Below, piece by piece: positions 23,695 to 35,517 of a stretch of DNA of 64,000 nt (positions are counted from its first letter, which is position 1; each line of letters begins with the position of its first letter). A program made the translations under genes and the position numbers. The DNA comes from Clitopilus passeckerianus. Lineage: Eukaryota > Basidiomycota > Agaricomycetes > Agaricales > Entolomataceae. The stretch covers positions 62,001-126,000 of the forward strand of contig CALYLX010000103.1 of assembly GCA_944990035.1 (NCBI GenBank), written 5' to 3'. A model generated the notes under the pieces. The model searched no databases. It saw nothing but the letters and a program-made list of their open reading frames with translations, and was not told the DNA's origin.

Positions 23695-25070
23695 GCAAGA
23701 TGCTTGTCTTGCTTGACAAGAATCGACCAGTTGCTTCCCGATTACCGATAAAGAACCTATTATAGACTATCTTACACTTGGATTTATTCACACTGTCACT
23801 CATTCAATTTTGCCTTTTCGTCCACTAGACTTTTTAGACGCGTCGTAAGTTGGTAGATTAAATATACATCCTTCCTGTTGTCCTAGCTTGAATCCGTAGT
23901 AATAATGACCAGTACCTTTTTCCCTTCCCGATCCTTGAACATGTGGGGAGCGACATCTCGCACTGCCTTGGTTAGGACATGGTCCAGGCTGCGGACTCGG
24001 TACTCAGGAATAATTCGCCTGCCAGTGTTGCAACATGCTGCGAGTCACAAAAGAAAAGAACCAAAAAGAGCTGTACATCCATTCATCCTGAAGTCGTGCT
24101 GGTAACTGTGGCTAGAGAGACCTCGCACAGACCTCTCAGATGACTTCACCATAGGAGCTTGGTTGAAGTCAGAAACAACAACGGCGATGTGCAAGGCAAT
24201 AGTCTTTTCTGGACCTGCCTTATCGGGAAGGTGGCAGCTTTAGAGCCAAACAACCAAACAAGCACATTTCCGTAACTGACATGTTTCCTGCCTCGTGTTG
24301 TCCATCTGACTTGCTGTCGTGTCTCTTCTTTGTGCAATGAAGCCCGGCAATCGTGTGATCAAAACACGCATTACAACGACCTTGTCGATAAGATGGAGGA
24401 AACATGCTCATGTGCCAGTGAAGATTAGGATTCAAGCCAGAGGATGAAGACAAAAGGACCTTCCTACTGGGATAATCATGACAAAATCGCGCCAGATCAC
24501 ATTGCTCTGTAAATTTTCGTGGAGAATCCTCTTTATGGGTTCTTCCATTAATGAAGGATGTCCAAATGGGAAAACACCCCTCCGCGGTTGTCATCGGTCA
24601 GACCACGGCGACCGATTGCTTCCACGAATGGACTCTTTGCTCAGAAATGGGCAATTATGCAGGCAGGTGAGTAGGCTTGGCAATGATCATTTCCGAAAAT
24701 TTGTACCCTTTTCTGACGTTTTTGGTAGCGAAAATTGCAGAAACTTGAGAAGGCCAGAGCGGGAGTAAGAGGCAAAATATTAGGCTTGATCGGAACGATC
24801 GACAGATTATGCTATCCGGCCTCGCGCCAGACTCGTGTTCCCTCCTCTGTACGGCTCGAAGCCCGCCATACTCTGGGAAAAGGGTCGGGCGCAAATTTAT
24901 ATAGGAACCATGCCATCGACCAATTTACCCCACATCCGCTCACCTTGGCAATTTTCTTTTCTCGCGCCCTCGGGCTATAAGCCTCTAACTTCGGCTTTGC
25001 GGTTGTCTTTCATTCCCCTCTTCTTCGCCATTCACCTCCCTTTCCCTCTTCATTCGACCTCTCTTTCGCC
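23695..25070. other. Intergenic, upstream of the ferric reductase
   Basis: About 1.4 kb. The last 300 bp form the ferric reductase promoter, with a TATA-like TTTATATAGG at about 24896 and a pyrimidine-rich leader just before the ATG. A 124-codon frame on the minus strand (24594-24220) starts at an ATG but has no recognisable domain and an uneven composition. I do not call it a gene. Confidence 0.4.
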
Positions 25071-27192
25071 ATGGCAGATAACGGCGCCGATTTCAATCCT
25101 CAAATCACAGCCGTTAAGCCCCAGTTGACCTCGGATGCCGCTGCAGCTCTGGTCTTCCATGTCGTTCTTTTCATTCTCGCATTCATTGGACTCTTTGCAC
25201 TCTTTCGACTTCCCCGTGCTCTTGCACGCTTCTGGCGCGCGGCCGAATGGACGTCTGGTCATATCTTCTACCATACCTCCGATCATGCTCCTCGACCTCC
25301 TCCCAAACGAACAATCTTGACCAGAAACTATTCCACCAACCGCACCATCGTTAACGACTATCCTGAGTCCACAGACGATTCACACACTCTTTACTCCTAC
25401 GCGAAGAAGGCAGAAGGCAGGATTGATGATGACCCCAAAGCTCTCAATCTCAACTATCCTCCTCATATTGCATCCGTTCCTCGCCTCCTTCGTCGTTTCT
25501 TGGCTCCCCACCGCGCCAGGATTGCACCGAATTACTCGATTGGACAAGGCGTCATCATCATCATCTGGTTCTCGTTGATGCTATATGCCGGCCTGTACAA
25601 GTCGAGTCCGTTTTCAGATCCCGTTCGGACTGGTTGGGTAGCAGTGGCTCAGATCCCTTTCGTCATTGCTTTGGCTACCAAGAACAACATATTGGGTCAC
25701 CTTTTGGGTTTCACGTATGAGAAGGTATGTTTTTCTCCTTCTACCCCACGCCCGTTCAATACTGATTCCTCCTTCAGTTGAACTTCCTTCATAGATTCAT
25801 TGGACGACTGGTCGTCCTGGCTGCAAATATTCATAGTCTTGGTTATTGTAAGTTCAATATACCTCCTCTTCAACTATACCCGTTAACATCCTCCTTTCTA
25901 GTTTACAAGTGGGCTCAAGCCGGTACGATCAGCAAAATGTTACAAGTCCCGACTCACTACTGGGGCTTCATCGCCCTGATTGCATTCGACTGCATGGCTC
26001 TTTCTTCCCTTAAATGGTTCCGCCAACGTTTCTACAACCTCTTCATCGCCACACATGTCTCAGGAATGGCAGTTATGCTGGCCTCAGTACGTAGGCTTCC
26101 TTCTTACTTACCGCGCATATATTGACATCTTGCAGCTGTGGATGCACAAGCCGAGCATGATGCCCTACATCCTCTGCGCTCTTGCGATCTTCGGTCTCGA
26201 CTACGTCCTCCGCATTGTGAAGACGCGTGTTTCCACCGCTCTCCTTCGTCCTCTCCCCGACCTTGACTCTACACGTATCGAGATCCCTCACATCAACGGT
26301 GGATGGCGTGCTGGCCAGCACGTCCGCATCCGCGTTCTCTCGATGCGCATGGGATACTGGGGCTGGACTGAGGTTCATCCTTTCACCATCGCTAGCGTCA
26401 GCAAGACCCATGAGGGCCTGGTCTTGATTGCAAAGAAATCTGGTGACTGGACGAATAAGCTTTTCGACATGGCAAGGACTGGTGGTTACACCGAGGCAGG
26501 CATCGGAAGGAACGCAATGGTTATGGTCGAGGGTCCCTATGGTGAACTTTCCTACCCTTCTTTCTTACTATGGATTCTAATCGCATTACTTCGGTAAGGT
26601 GGCCCCGGTCATGCCATGTTTACTTCCTACTCCGGGGCCGTCTTCGTTGCTGGTGGAAGTGGCATCACATTTGCACTTTCTACCATTCAAGACATCATCA
26701 ACGAGGACAACAAAGGCCGTTCCCGCGTCAAGGACATCACCCTCGTGTGGATCGTGCAAAACCCCGCCGCCGTCAACCCTCTTCTCCCGCTCTTCGCCTC
26801 CATGATCCAGTCCAGCCTGTACACCCCAATCCACATCTACGTTCACTACACCCGCGCTGGCTCACCCTCGAAGCTTCCTCTCTCACCTCCTGGATTTTCG
26901 TTGTCTGCTGGCAGGCCAAAACTCGGGAAGGTACTTGAGGACGCCATTGCCAGAACGGTTGCCTTGGGTAGTGGTGCGAAGGATACACAGAGGATCAATG
27001 GAGTGCTGGTCGGCGCTTGTGGCCCTGCGGGGTTGGTTGATGATGTTAGTGAGGCTGTTGGTCTCGTGGATCCGTCAAGGAGGGATCAGGTTGGAGGTAT
27101 CGAGATGCATGAGGAGTGCGTCTTCATTTCTCGTCTGTTCCGAATTGTGAATGTGATGCTGACACGTTGCTATTAGGGTATTTGGATGGTAG
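25071..27192 (+). CDS. Ferric reductase transmembrane protein (FRE family)
   Basis: Plasma-membrane flavocytochrome that reduces extracellular Fe(III) (or Cu(II)) with cytosolic NADPH, the first step of reductive iron uptake. The start MADNGADFNPQ is followed by an N-terminal helix (AALVFHVVLFILAFIGLF). The ferric-reductase membrane core carries haem-ligand histidines in FLHRFIGRLVVLAANIHSLG and in FIATHVSGMAV...LWMHKP. The FAD-binding domain has GQHVRIRVLS and HPFTIAS. The NAD(P)H domain has GPYGG, VFVAGGSGITFALSTIQD and ACGPAGLVDDV. The protein ends in VFGW, the family's typical C-terminus, reached through a last tiny exon (stop 27190-27192). About six introns. No ferroxidase or permease partner lies beside it in this window. 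Confidence 0.9.
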
Positions 27193-27845
27193 CTGGCTAC
27201 CTAAATTCGACATTGTATCTATTCCTATGTATCGATTAAGCATAACGACCAACCGTATTAGTAGAACCAAATGGTCTCAAGAATTTGTACATCATAGCAA
27301 TTAGAGTCACCACATAGAGAACGAAAATGAAAGTTCATGTTTACCTGGATAATTTTTTTTCTGAGTGTTCTGTGCTGCGCCACTACCGAGTCTCCTCGCA
27401 CTGAATCAAATACAAGAATGCGGCCGCCTTCAGGTGTCTTCGAACATACTCACGTGGAAGCAAGACCGAGTCCCTCTCGATCTTGGTCCTCCGGTTCGAC
27501 CCGGCTCAAATCGGAATTCAGAGTTCCAACTTCCAAGGCGAGTTGAATTATCAAATGTCCTCCTGAACAGGGCTCCGCAAGCAGTTCAGAGAAAGTGAAA
27601 CCAAATTCGTATTAGCCATAATCTGCGTGGAACTTCTAGAATAACGCAATTCATGGTATCCATGGTACAATAAAACCAACGTATATTAAAAGTCATCCAA
27701 ATGTTCTGCGGCCCCCTACAGTCCTCGTCATCAGTAAACTGCGCATGCTGCGGCGGGAGCACCGGGAAAAACTTACGAGATGAATAAACAGCCATTACCA
27801 CCTCCTCTCCGAATCAACTCCCGCATCCCCCCAGCCTGCCAAACC
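27193..27845. other. Intergenic between ferric reductase and ssSPT
   Basis: The convergent 3' flanks of the two genes. No coding signal. The run CCGGTTCGACCCGG near 27492 looks like a tRNA T-arm at first sight, but the flanks do not fold as a tRNA. Confidence 0.4.
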
Positions 27846-28329
27846 TTACAACTCGTTCATCATCCCAGAGTCTTGCCCAGTGGGCGTCGCAGGGCCAATT
27901 AGTGCCGCAACCGAGTCGGAGAGCCAACGTTCGATGAAAGTGAGATAGTCGACACCAGATTCGTTGTCTTGATTTCCATACAGGTAGTACACGGCTCTTT
28001 CGTGCATGATCATCATATGTTTAGGGAGATAGTTGAATATGGCGGAGAAGAGGAGGGAGCTCAGGATGAATCCAATTGTCACTATTTTGTTGGGTCAACA
28101 TAGGATAAATCAGTATTTCGAAGTATCTCTTTCCAGGAAGCAGCGAGAACATACATAAGAGTGTCTTCTCCCAAGGTTCCATCATCGTGAAGGCAAATGT
28201 TGACTCAAAGAGCATCCTGAATCGCCACCAAGAGTACGTCAGATTGGATTTCGGCACTCGGGTGTTTCTATGATCGGGTTTGGCTGGGGGAAGAGGAGTA
28301 GAGTGGTCCCATTTGGCTATCGTTGACAT
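27846..28329 (-). CDS. Small subunit of serine palmitoyltransferase (ssSPT/Tsc3-like)
   Basis: Small ER membrane activator of serine palmitoyltransferase, the enzyme that condenses serine with palmitoyl-CoA to start sphingolipid synthesis. I join exon 28329-28155 to 28081-27846 across a 73-bp intron, giving 136 residues. The key marker is FESTFAFTMMEPWEKTLL, the Met-Glu-Pro-Trp-Glu motif of the ssSPT family. It is followed by a transmembrane helix (IGFILSSLLFSAIFNYL) and LPKHMMIMHERAVYYLYG. An N-terminal extension of about 30 residues (AKWDHSTPLPPAKPDHRN) and a C-terminal tail (FIERWLSDSVAALIG) go beyond the core domain. Such small genes are often missed by gene finders. The assignment rests on one strong motif plus topology. 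Confidence 0.75.
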
Positions 28330-28865
28330 GATTCAAGTGGTTCAGTACAAAGAGGTGGTTAAAGTGGTCGTTGCAATATCGTTGGGGAGTTTCGTTTGAT
28401 TCTGAAGTGGGGAGAGTTCTCGGTGCGTTGAGAAGAATACGTATAGTTTGGACCTTCTTTCTGTGAACGAGTGCCCCAAAATAGGTGTCTCAATGATACC
28501 AAGTTGGAAGCGTCAGCAGGCGAAGAAAAGCGAAAACAAGTGCTGGTGCTGGCAATGGAAACAGAAATATTGATCGTTCCAGAGACGGTACCACTCCATT
28601 TTAGGACATCCAATTGATGGGAGATCCCACGCAAGCAACATCGTTGAGGTTGGTTTGAGCAGCAACAAAGAGGAAAGATACGGTGGTAAGGTCGAGCACT
28701 ACAAAACTGATGAAAATAGGCTACATGCTTGAGTCGATGAGATAAATGTATATTAGTATTAGCATTAACACCAAAAGCCTAAGTAATTGGTTTTCTAAGA
28801 TGCGATGTGCGAGCAAACCGTCCATTCCCAAGTTAACCAACACGAATGGATGGTGGGGAGAGGAC
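28330..28865. other. Intergenic between ssSPT and uS4m
   Basis: The upstream region of the ssSPT gene and 3' flank of uS4m. A 91-codon frame at 28359-28634 (-) shows no conserved feature and is not called. Confidence 0.4.
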
Positions 28866-30203
28866 CTATAGCCTCAATTGCTTCGCTTTCATCTTCTCAA
28901 TGTCCCTTCTCAGCCCACGCCTGCCTTCCTCAATGTCACTCTGCTCAACCATTTGCGCTGCCCTATCCTCTGGCCCACCACTCCTCTTCGCACCACCGCG
29001 AACTCTTGTCCTCCTCTTCACGTACCACTCCCATGCAAATCGCACGACCTCCCCATCGGCATCGTATGGTGTAGGAATCTCAGAATACCCAGGGCGCGCA
29101 GTTGGGTGCCTAACGTAGATTGCAGAGCAAGTCTTGAACGAAGGCTCGATATAAGCGGGAATGAAAAGCCATGGAGAGGCGTATTGCGGTAGGTAGAAGG
29201 GTGTCATCGGCAGCAGTTGAGCTTTAGCTTCGGCTATTATCTCAGGAGTAACAGCGGGTAAACCTGTTTCTGCGTCCTTGGGTGCCTCAGCCGCAGCCTC
29301 TTTGGCTTCGGAGGGGGTGGAAGCCTCAGCCTCGACCTCCTCGCCCTTGAGAGCCTTGTTCATGAACTCCTTCTCGGCAGGCGTAGCCGGAACTGTGGTA
29401 TCCTTGGTGGCGGGCACCTTCTCCAATTGAATTTTTTGGATTCGCTTTGCAAGTTCGCCCTCGTAGTCCATGACATCGTCGTATTCTTCTGCTGACCCCT
29501 CTGGGCGGCGGAAGAACCGGATGGCAGCAGGGTTGACGGAGACCATGTCACCGGGGGCAAGTCGAGTGTTAGCATTGGTGTGCTGTGCGAGGAGAGCTGT
29601 TCATACGCCTTCCGGAGAGAGAGAAAGGAAGAACCGACCTTTTTGCCATTCAGCAACACGTCCCCGTGTACAACCAACCTCCTGGCTTCATACACGCTGT
29701 GGGCAAAACAGCACCGGAACAGAAACACGTCGATTCGCCTCTCCACCTCCGCGAACATCAAACTTCCAACGGGAGCCATTCCCTTTTTCTCTTCCTCCTC
29801 TGCTTGCTCCTTCTCCTGCTTCTTCCGGAGTGCGTACTCCTCTAATGACGCCTTGTCGTCCCCAGTAACGACCTTCCTCCGGGGACGTACATCAGGCAGA
29901 GTTTCCGGCAGGTACCACCGCTTGAAAATCTTCTCGTTGATGTGGTCTCCGTGGTATGCACGGACAACGGCTTTGGACCGCCAGCGTTGCTGGAAGAGTG
30001 TCTTGGTCGTTGCGTCAAAGACGATTTCTTTCTTCTTGTCTCCCATGGTACGCTGGTACAAATTGAACAGGTTTTTAGGGGTCCAGCTCTGTTCGTGTAT
30101 TAAGTCAGTTTGGTGTGCCATGTAATGCTGAATACATAAGACGCGTTGTACGCACCATACGAGGGAGAGCCCTCTTCATGTTATAGATGCCCTTGTCCCG
30201 CAT
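28866..30203 (-). CDS. Mitochondrial small-subunit ribosomal protein uS4m (Nam9-like)
   Basis: Component of the mitochondrial 37S ribosomal subunit with an S4 RNA-binding domain. Exons 30203-30156, 30088-29639 and 29582-28866 join in frame to about 404 residues. The N-terminus [20 protein letters not shown] is typical of fungal Nam9. The S4 domain includes [36 protein letters not shown] and, across the intron, [18 protein letters not shown]. The long C-terminal extension contains Lys/Glu- and Ala-rich stretches and ends [21 protein letters not shown] coiled charged insert ([18 protein letters not shown]) precedes the S4 domain. The gene is divergent from the lipase gene with 464 bp between the starts. 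Confidence 0.9.
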
Positions 30204-30667
30204 GATGGAGTATGTTCACCCGTACTGGGTTGCGACTCGTGTAAAGCAGGTCGAAACAGCAAGCGGAAAGCGCAATGACCTGAGAGTTACAGCGAAGACC
30301 TCGGGTCGCTTGAGCAAAAATACGTGCGTGGGAATTAACTGCCTAAAACGCATGGGCATGGTTCGGTCCGAACATTCCGGTCGCCAAAGTTGTAGTTAAA
30401 ACATAACCTGTTCCTCTAAACCACAAGTCTCTCGAATTTTGAATGCAACATCCTTCTTCACGTACACCATCTGCTAGTAGACGTGGAAAGCGGTGAAGGT
30501 GCCCAACACCGGTACTCGTCTCTCCTCGAGCCTTGGAGCAACCATCGTCATGATCTCATCGCCGTACGCAGCAGTGGCAGCTCAACCTGCTTAACATCTC
30601 TGCCTCAGAAGTCGTCCTCAACCTCTTTCCTTTCTCACACTCTGGAACGCCTGCTTTTTGCACAATC
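30204..30667. promoter_or_regulatory. Divergent promoter of uS4m and the lipase
   Basis: A 464-bp region between two divergent starts, presumably carrying both promoters. It has pyrimidine-rich tracts just before the lipase ATG and no evident TATA box. No gene is seen inside it. Confidence 0.4.
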
Positions 30668-31882
30668 ATGTTCAATCCATTTAACTGGTTCTCCTCGCCA
30701 GGCAATCCGAGATCCGGCCTCACCGCTGCTCAAGAGAAGATGTATGCTCTCGAGCAGAACGACAATTTCCGCTGGGCCTCCAAAGCCTTTGCTTTGAGGT
30801 CCAAACACACTCTCACATCCTCCTCGTTGGCGTTGCCTTCTTTGGTAACCTCCCTCGCCTCTCTCGGTCAATTCGCCGAACTTGCACATGGATCATTAAA
30901 TCCTAGATTCATCTGGTCCAATATGGACAAGCTGACCAGCGAGGGATTTCCATTGGAGGGGTACGATGCATTGCATGGATCCGAGCTCGTGGATTCATTC
31001 AGAGGGACGGTAGCGGACCTACAGGGCTACGTTGCATATCGACCACAGCAGAAACAGCTGATTGTGTCATTCTCGGGCACCAGCTCAATTCAGCAGGCGT
31101 TGCAGGATGTTACAGCCATCATGACTCCTCATTCAGGCCGGCGCGGTGCTTCTGTACATCTCGGGTTCTGGAACATGTATGGCGGGGCCAAGCAATGCAC
31201 GTTAAAAGCGTTGCGTAAGGGCATGGTGAAGTATGCCTCTGATGTGCAGGAAATCGTGCTTACCGCGCACAGCATGGGTGGCGTAATGTGCTATTTTCTA
31301 GCAATCGACCTCCTCTCTTCCTCTTCGGATCTTCTCTCCTGCACGAAGAACCCCAAGCTGAAACTCCAGCTAGCACTCTTCGGCTGTCCTCGAGTCGGGA
31401 ACGATCCTTTCGTCGCGTACTGGCAAGATCTTGTATCAAGGTCATCCCTTCCCCCATCCTCGCCCCCGTCTTCTCCTTCGTTACCGGGTCGCCCTCAGAT
31501 AGAGGTGGAAGAGTACTCAGTACGAGCATACAACGACGGAGCTACCTGCCTACCCCCATACTTCCTTGGCTACAGACACCTCGCGAAGTCCCCGTTCTAT
31601 TCATCGCATGACGCGCTCTTCCAGATCCCTCCCGAGGATGCAGAGTGCTGCCACTTCGAGGTCGGTATTTCTCCCAGGCCAGAAGCCACAGATACTCCAG
31701 AGCCTAAAGTGCCTCCTCCAAGAACTCCACAGTTCCCCTACGGCGGACACAATTACTATAATGCAAGGGATATGGAGAAGTTGATTAGACGGATGGGGTG
31801 GCTTGAACTGGACAAGCATGGGGAGAACGGATGGGAGGAGAGGTTTGTCATTGCTAGGGATTCCAAAGAGGCGAAGCAATGA
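30668..31882 (+). CDS. Class 3 lipase (alpha/beta-hydrolase)
   Basis: Single-exon protein of 404 residues of the fungal lipase class 3 family, hydrolysing ester bonds of acylglycerols or related lipids. The oxyanion-side segment LIVSFSGTSSIQQALQDV precedes the nucleophile elbow LTAHSMGGVM, in which Ser is the catalytic residue (GxSxG with Ala for the first Gly). The acid lies in the following strand region, LFGCPRVGNDPFVAYW. The C-terminal His is probably that of GGHNYYNARDM. There is no signal peptide at the N-terminus MFNPFNWFSSPGNPRSGL, so a cytosolic or lipid-droplet location is more likely than secretion. A proline/serine-rich loop (LPPSSPPSSPSLPG) interrupts the domain before the last strands. 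Confidence 0.88.
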   Translation: MFNPFNWFSSPGNPRSGLTAAQEKMYALEQNDNFRWASKAFALRSKHTLTSSSLALPSLVTSLASLGQFAELAHGSLNPRFIWSNMDKLTSEGFPLEGYDALHGSELVDSFRGTVADLQGYVAYRPQQKQLIVSFSGTSSIQQALQDVTAIMTPHSGRRGASVHLGFWNMYGGAKQCTLKALRKGMVKYASDVQEIVLTAHSMGGVMCYFLAIDLLSSSSDLLSCTKNPKLKLQLALFGCPRVGNDPFVAYWQDLVSRSSLPPSSPPSSPSLPGRPQIEVEEYSVRAYNDGATCLPPYFLGYRHLAKSPFYSSHDALFQIPPEDAECCHFEVGISPRPEATDTPEPKVPPPRTPQFPYGGHNYYNARDMEKLIRRMGWLELDKHGENGWEERFVIARDSKEAKQ

Positions 31883-33135
31883 TACCTAATCTTGGATTGG
31901 TTCACTCCCTTGTTACAATGGTCATTTGCAAAGGAATCACATCATTCGTTTATTATAATACATGGGCTTCCTGCATTTCGCATACTTTGGTCTCGTCCTA
32001 GTATGTGTTATGACTGGCACCATAATACAATGTGAATACCCATATCAATTTGAACGGCTAAACCGGACCTCAGCTCTCTTCTCTGGCGTCTCCCTGCTTG
32101 GGCTCGGAATTCCAGGCCCAGATCCCTTGGAACCCAATCCCACTCAATTTCTGACCGACCTCAGCAAGACCATGCAACCCGATGACGATGCGAAGGTAGG
32201 GGAATGTTGCGTTTCCAGTTGGCTGCCATGGAACAAGGCAGCGAGAGTATGAACCTTAGAATTCGACCCGATATTCAGTAGTGTCTTGTCGGTCATTTTT
32301 GTGCCATCCCCTTTTGCGTTCCTGTAGCCTTTCATTTCCACATGTCAATCACTTACCAGGTCTTGCAGAGCTACTGAACGCTGCGGAATCAACAATATTC
32401 CCTCGTTGTGGAAGTAAGGCGTGTCTCTTTTACAGCTTCGATCATTTCATCCCCGGCAGCTGGAAAGCTATGCTTTCGGTTTCTTAGGTTCAGCTGGCCT
32501 CTCCAAACCCCATTCACTTTGCTGCGGGAAGAGGTGTATCGATCAACAAACTACGTATATGTCTGCTTTGTTGATGCGAGTATGTCGGCCTCAAAACCAT
32601 GAATCAATTGTGAACCCAGTACCATACATTGTTGATTATCATATCCGTTCCAGTCGATGTGCAAACCTTCGATGAACAAACCGTGTGTTCATGTCGAGTT
32701 GAATCTAAAAACAGAGTATGCGGAACATTTCGTTGATCCGAATCCCACTCTATCACGAAAACCTGTCGCTGAGAGCCGGCCCTGAACGTGGACATTGAAC
32801 GTCATGGAGGCCGAATGATTCCTAATCCCCAACTGTGACTTCTTCCGTTCTCAACCTCAAGAAAATCTTGCGAATCAACTTTGGTGGCCTAGATATTTGG
32901 GCTTGAAACCCGATCTTTGACAGCCTACACCGTGTGCAATTGAAGCGCAGTTGGATGGTGTGAAGCCTCTCATGAATGACCAAATTCTGCTGGTCCGCAC
33001 ACGCCGGCGAAGGATGGCCATCACCTCGTCGCAGTCTCATGCTTGCCTATGGTGAGCTCATAGTTCGGTATTTAAGCACCCTGACATTATGTCTTGTCCA
33101 ACGGTTGATCATCCTCTCAGCCTCAGGTCGTCACT
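31883..33135. other. Intergenic between lipase and hydrolase B
   Basis: About 1.25 kb. A 96-codon frame at 31962-32252 (+) begins with an ATG and a hydrophobic leader (GFLHFAYFGLVLVCVM), so a small secreted protein is possible, but nothing else supports it. The last 130 bp resemble the hydrolase A promoter and carry a TATTTAAG box about 65 bp before the hydrolase B start. Confidence 0.4.
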
Positions 33136-35123
33136 ATGAGATCTCTGTACCATACCGCCCTTATCCTCATTCATGCCACTATTGCGTCTGCCCAATTCAC
33201 CCCGGTGCTTGACTCCTCAACGGGAGCTTTCATCGAGAAAGTTCTGGGCCACTGGGAGTCCCCCACCGGAGTGGCCGTTGCTTTGGTCAGACAAGACGCC
33301 TCCGGCTGGTATGTCGAGACTGCAGGGTACGGTCCTGCAACTATCGATGGGAGTAAGAATGTGACCACAAATACTCGCTTTGGTATTGGGTCAAATTCAA
33401 AGGCAAGTTTTGTTTCTGAATAATCCAGTTCTCTGCGGTTCTAACGCGTCCCGCATCTCCAGTTATTTACGGCTGTCACAACTGGACTCCTCACTCATGA
33501 CTCTCGTGTTTCTCGACCCCTCACATGGTCTACAAGGCTGAAGGACGTGGTGCCTGGCTGGGGCCTCGTCGACGAAATTGCGAGTAATGAAGCTACGGTG
33601 CAAGATTTGTTGAGCCACAGGACCGGTGTACCAAGACATGATGCTGCCGTTCGTAGGGGTGACACGAACGCGGATGTCGTAAGTCCTTTTCACGACCAAT
33701 GCAAGTTGGCCTAGACTGACCAGAGAGATAATGTAGGTTCGGAAAGTCCGCAATCAGAAACCGTCGGCACTGTTCCGAGATATATGGCAGTATAACAATA
33801 ACATGTACAAGGTCCTGGCTACTCTTGCCCCGACGCTACTGCCTTCTCGCCAACCTTACGCTCGCTATGTTAAAGAGAACATCTTCGACAAGCTGGGGCT
33901 TAACGGCACTACCTATTCGTATGCTGTCGCAAACCAGACTGGTGAACTAGCTGATCCCACCGCAAGAGATGTCGCACGGGGGAAACTCACCCTTCGTGCC
34001 ATTCCATACTGGCTTCCAGAGAGTGGGGAAGACGGGGATGTTAACGCAGGAGATGGTGGGGTAGTCAGCACCGCTACTGACCTGGCTACTTGGATCCAGG
34101 CTTTACTGCTCGACGGAGCCAATCCGAAGACGAATCAGAGCGTGATTCCACCTGATGTGGTGCAGAAGGTGTCGACGGGTGTTAGTGTTGAACCACCAGG
34201 TGGTGCGGCGTTCCCAGAGCTTAGTCCTGTTGTCTATGGCGCAGGACAGGAGAGAGGAAGCTATCGCGGGCACGGTGAGTGTAATGTTCTAGTTTGCCGC
34301 ATCGAAAAGCTGACGTCCGGAAATCCGTGCTCAGAATTCATTGAACACAGTGGCGCGGTCCCTGGATATAACACCGTCATCTCTCGTTACCCCAACTCGA
34401 ACTATGGAATTGCAGTCCTTTCGAATGACAACGAGATTGGGGGCATTCTGGTTCGAATCATACAGTTTTATCTTGCGGATAGGATCTTCGGGCTGGAACA
34501 GGTAGACTGGGATTCTCGTTACCAGGCGATATACCTCACACCTCCTAGTGGTCCGGGGCCAACGCCTCGGCCTGCAAACGCAACATTTCCCTATGGCGAT
34601 ATCAAGAAATTGGAAGGTGTGTACGACAATGCTGGTTATGGCAAGACGGAATTTTGCTATATTCCTACTACCAATTCCACTTCGTCAAATGCTGTGAAAG
34701 GTGGCTCGAAGTCATGCAATGCGCTTAGAGCAAATATCTCGACTGTGTTGCCTGGCATCATCAAAACGGACGTACCTACCTTCGTCGCGCCGTGGAATTC
34801 CACCACCCTTTCGCATGTTGTCCTCAGACATTTTAATGGGGGTTTGTTCAATCTTTCCGCCATCCAGACCTATGTACGTGTTGGTTTTCTCCAGTTTGTA
34901 ACCGCCTGCTGATGAGGGTACGATTGGGGTTCAACAGCCTACCGGCAATTCGTCTAGCCCGTACTGGGCTCAAGACCTAGGTATCTCAGCTTTGGCCGAG
35001 GTGGGCAGTGGCTTGCTTGGAATCGGTTTTAGTGGAGGAGTATGGGGTTCTGTACCTGGAGTACCCGAGCCGTCGGGTAATACACCGAAGGAAAGGGCTG
35101 AGGTGTGGTTCACAAGGTCGTAG
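33136..35123 (+). CDS. Secreted beta-lactamase-like serine hydrolase B
   Basis: Paralogue of hydrolases A and E, same superfamily and expected extracellular role. The signal peptide is MRSLYHTALILIHATIAS. The catalytic SxxK is Ser86-Asn-Ser-Lys89, again directly before an intron. LLSHRTGVPRHD, the YxN motif in WQYNNNMYK and GQERGSYRG follow, and the third motif reads EHSGAVPGY. The second half contains PRPANATFPYGDIK and YDNAGYGKTEFCY, then ATI-type beta strands and a C-terminal EVWFTRS stop at 35121-35123. All joins are open. This gene, its downstream spacer and the first codons of a following gene form an inverted duplicate of the E-spacer-D block at 55.9-58.3 kb. Between-copy divergence in coding DNA is roughly 20-25% by eye. 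Confidence 0.85.
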
Positions 35124-35426
35124 GACGGAAGGCTAGACGTAATGAGGGCACATATTTATTCATTGATTCTGTTTCGAACTTGGAAAACCGAATGAGAGTG
35201 TATGTTGGACGAAACGCATCAAACACCCAGACATTGCCGAATTGCCCTATTAGTCTAATCTTGACAGCCCCGTCTAAGCTCATTGCAACTCTCGCTCTTC
35301 CAGGCATCCACCCATCGCTCGCGGTTTGGGCTATGGACTTGCGAAGTCCCAAAACACGATAAGAGCACCTGACATCGCAATTTCGTGCTCAGTACTGCAC
35401 GTGATGCTGGGAATTCGGGACATAAG

Positions 35427-35517
35427 TGTAAGGTAGCTAGAGTACGAGTGCTAAGCTTAACAGCGTACTCGCACTATATCTGTACAATAGGCAGATTGTA
35501 GTAATCCCAGGATTACA
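35427..35517. mobile_element. 91-bp TG...CA insertion, solo-LTR-like
   Basis: The segment begins TGTAAGG and ends GGATTACA, giving inverted TGTAA/TTACA tips. It is flanked on both sides by ATAAG (35422-35426 and 35518-35522). The paralogous spacer near 56020-56035 lacks it and reads straight through, providing the unoccupied site. TG...CA ends plus a 5-bp duplication are typical of LTR retroelements after LTR-LTR recombination. At 91 bp this would be a very short LTR, as in TRIM-type elements. Confidence 0.6.

Noticed and set aside
24220..24594. 124-codon frame on the minus strand
   Set aside because: Begins with ATG but has no recognisable motif, signal peptide or supporting splice sites; it lies in the ferric reductase upstream region.
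27485..27515. GGTTCGACCC word resembling a T-arm
   Set aside because: The stem does not pair and the rest of a tRNA is missing.
35105..35362. Frames on both strands in the duplicated spacer
   Set aside because: The counterpart spacer at 56.1-56.3 kb does not keep the same frames, so the conservation is not protein-coding.
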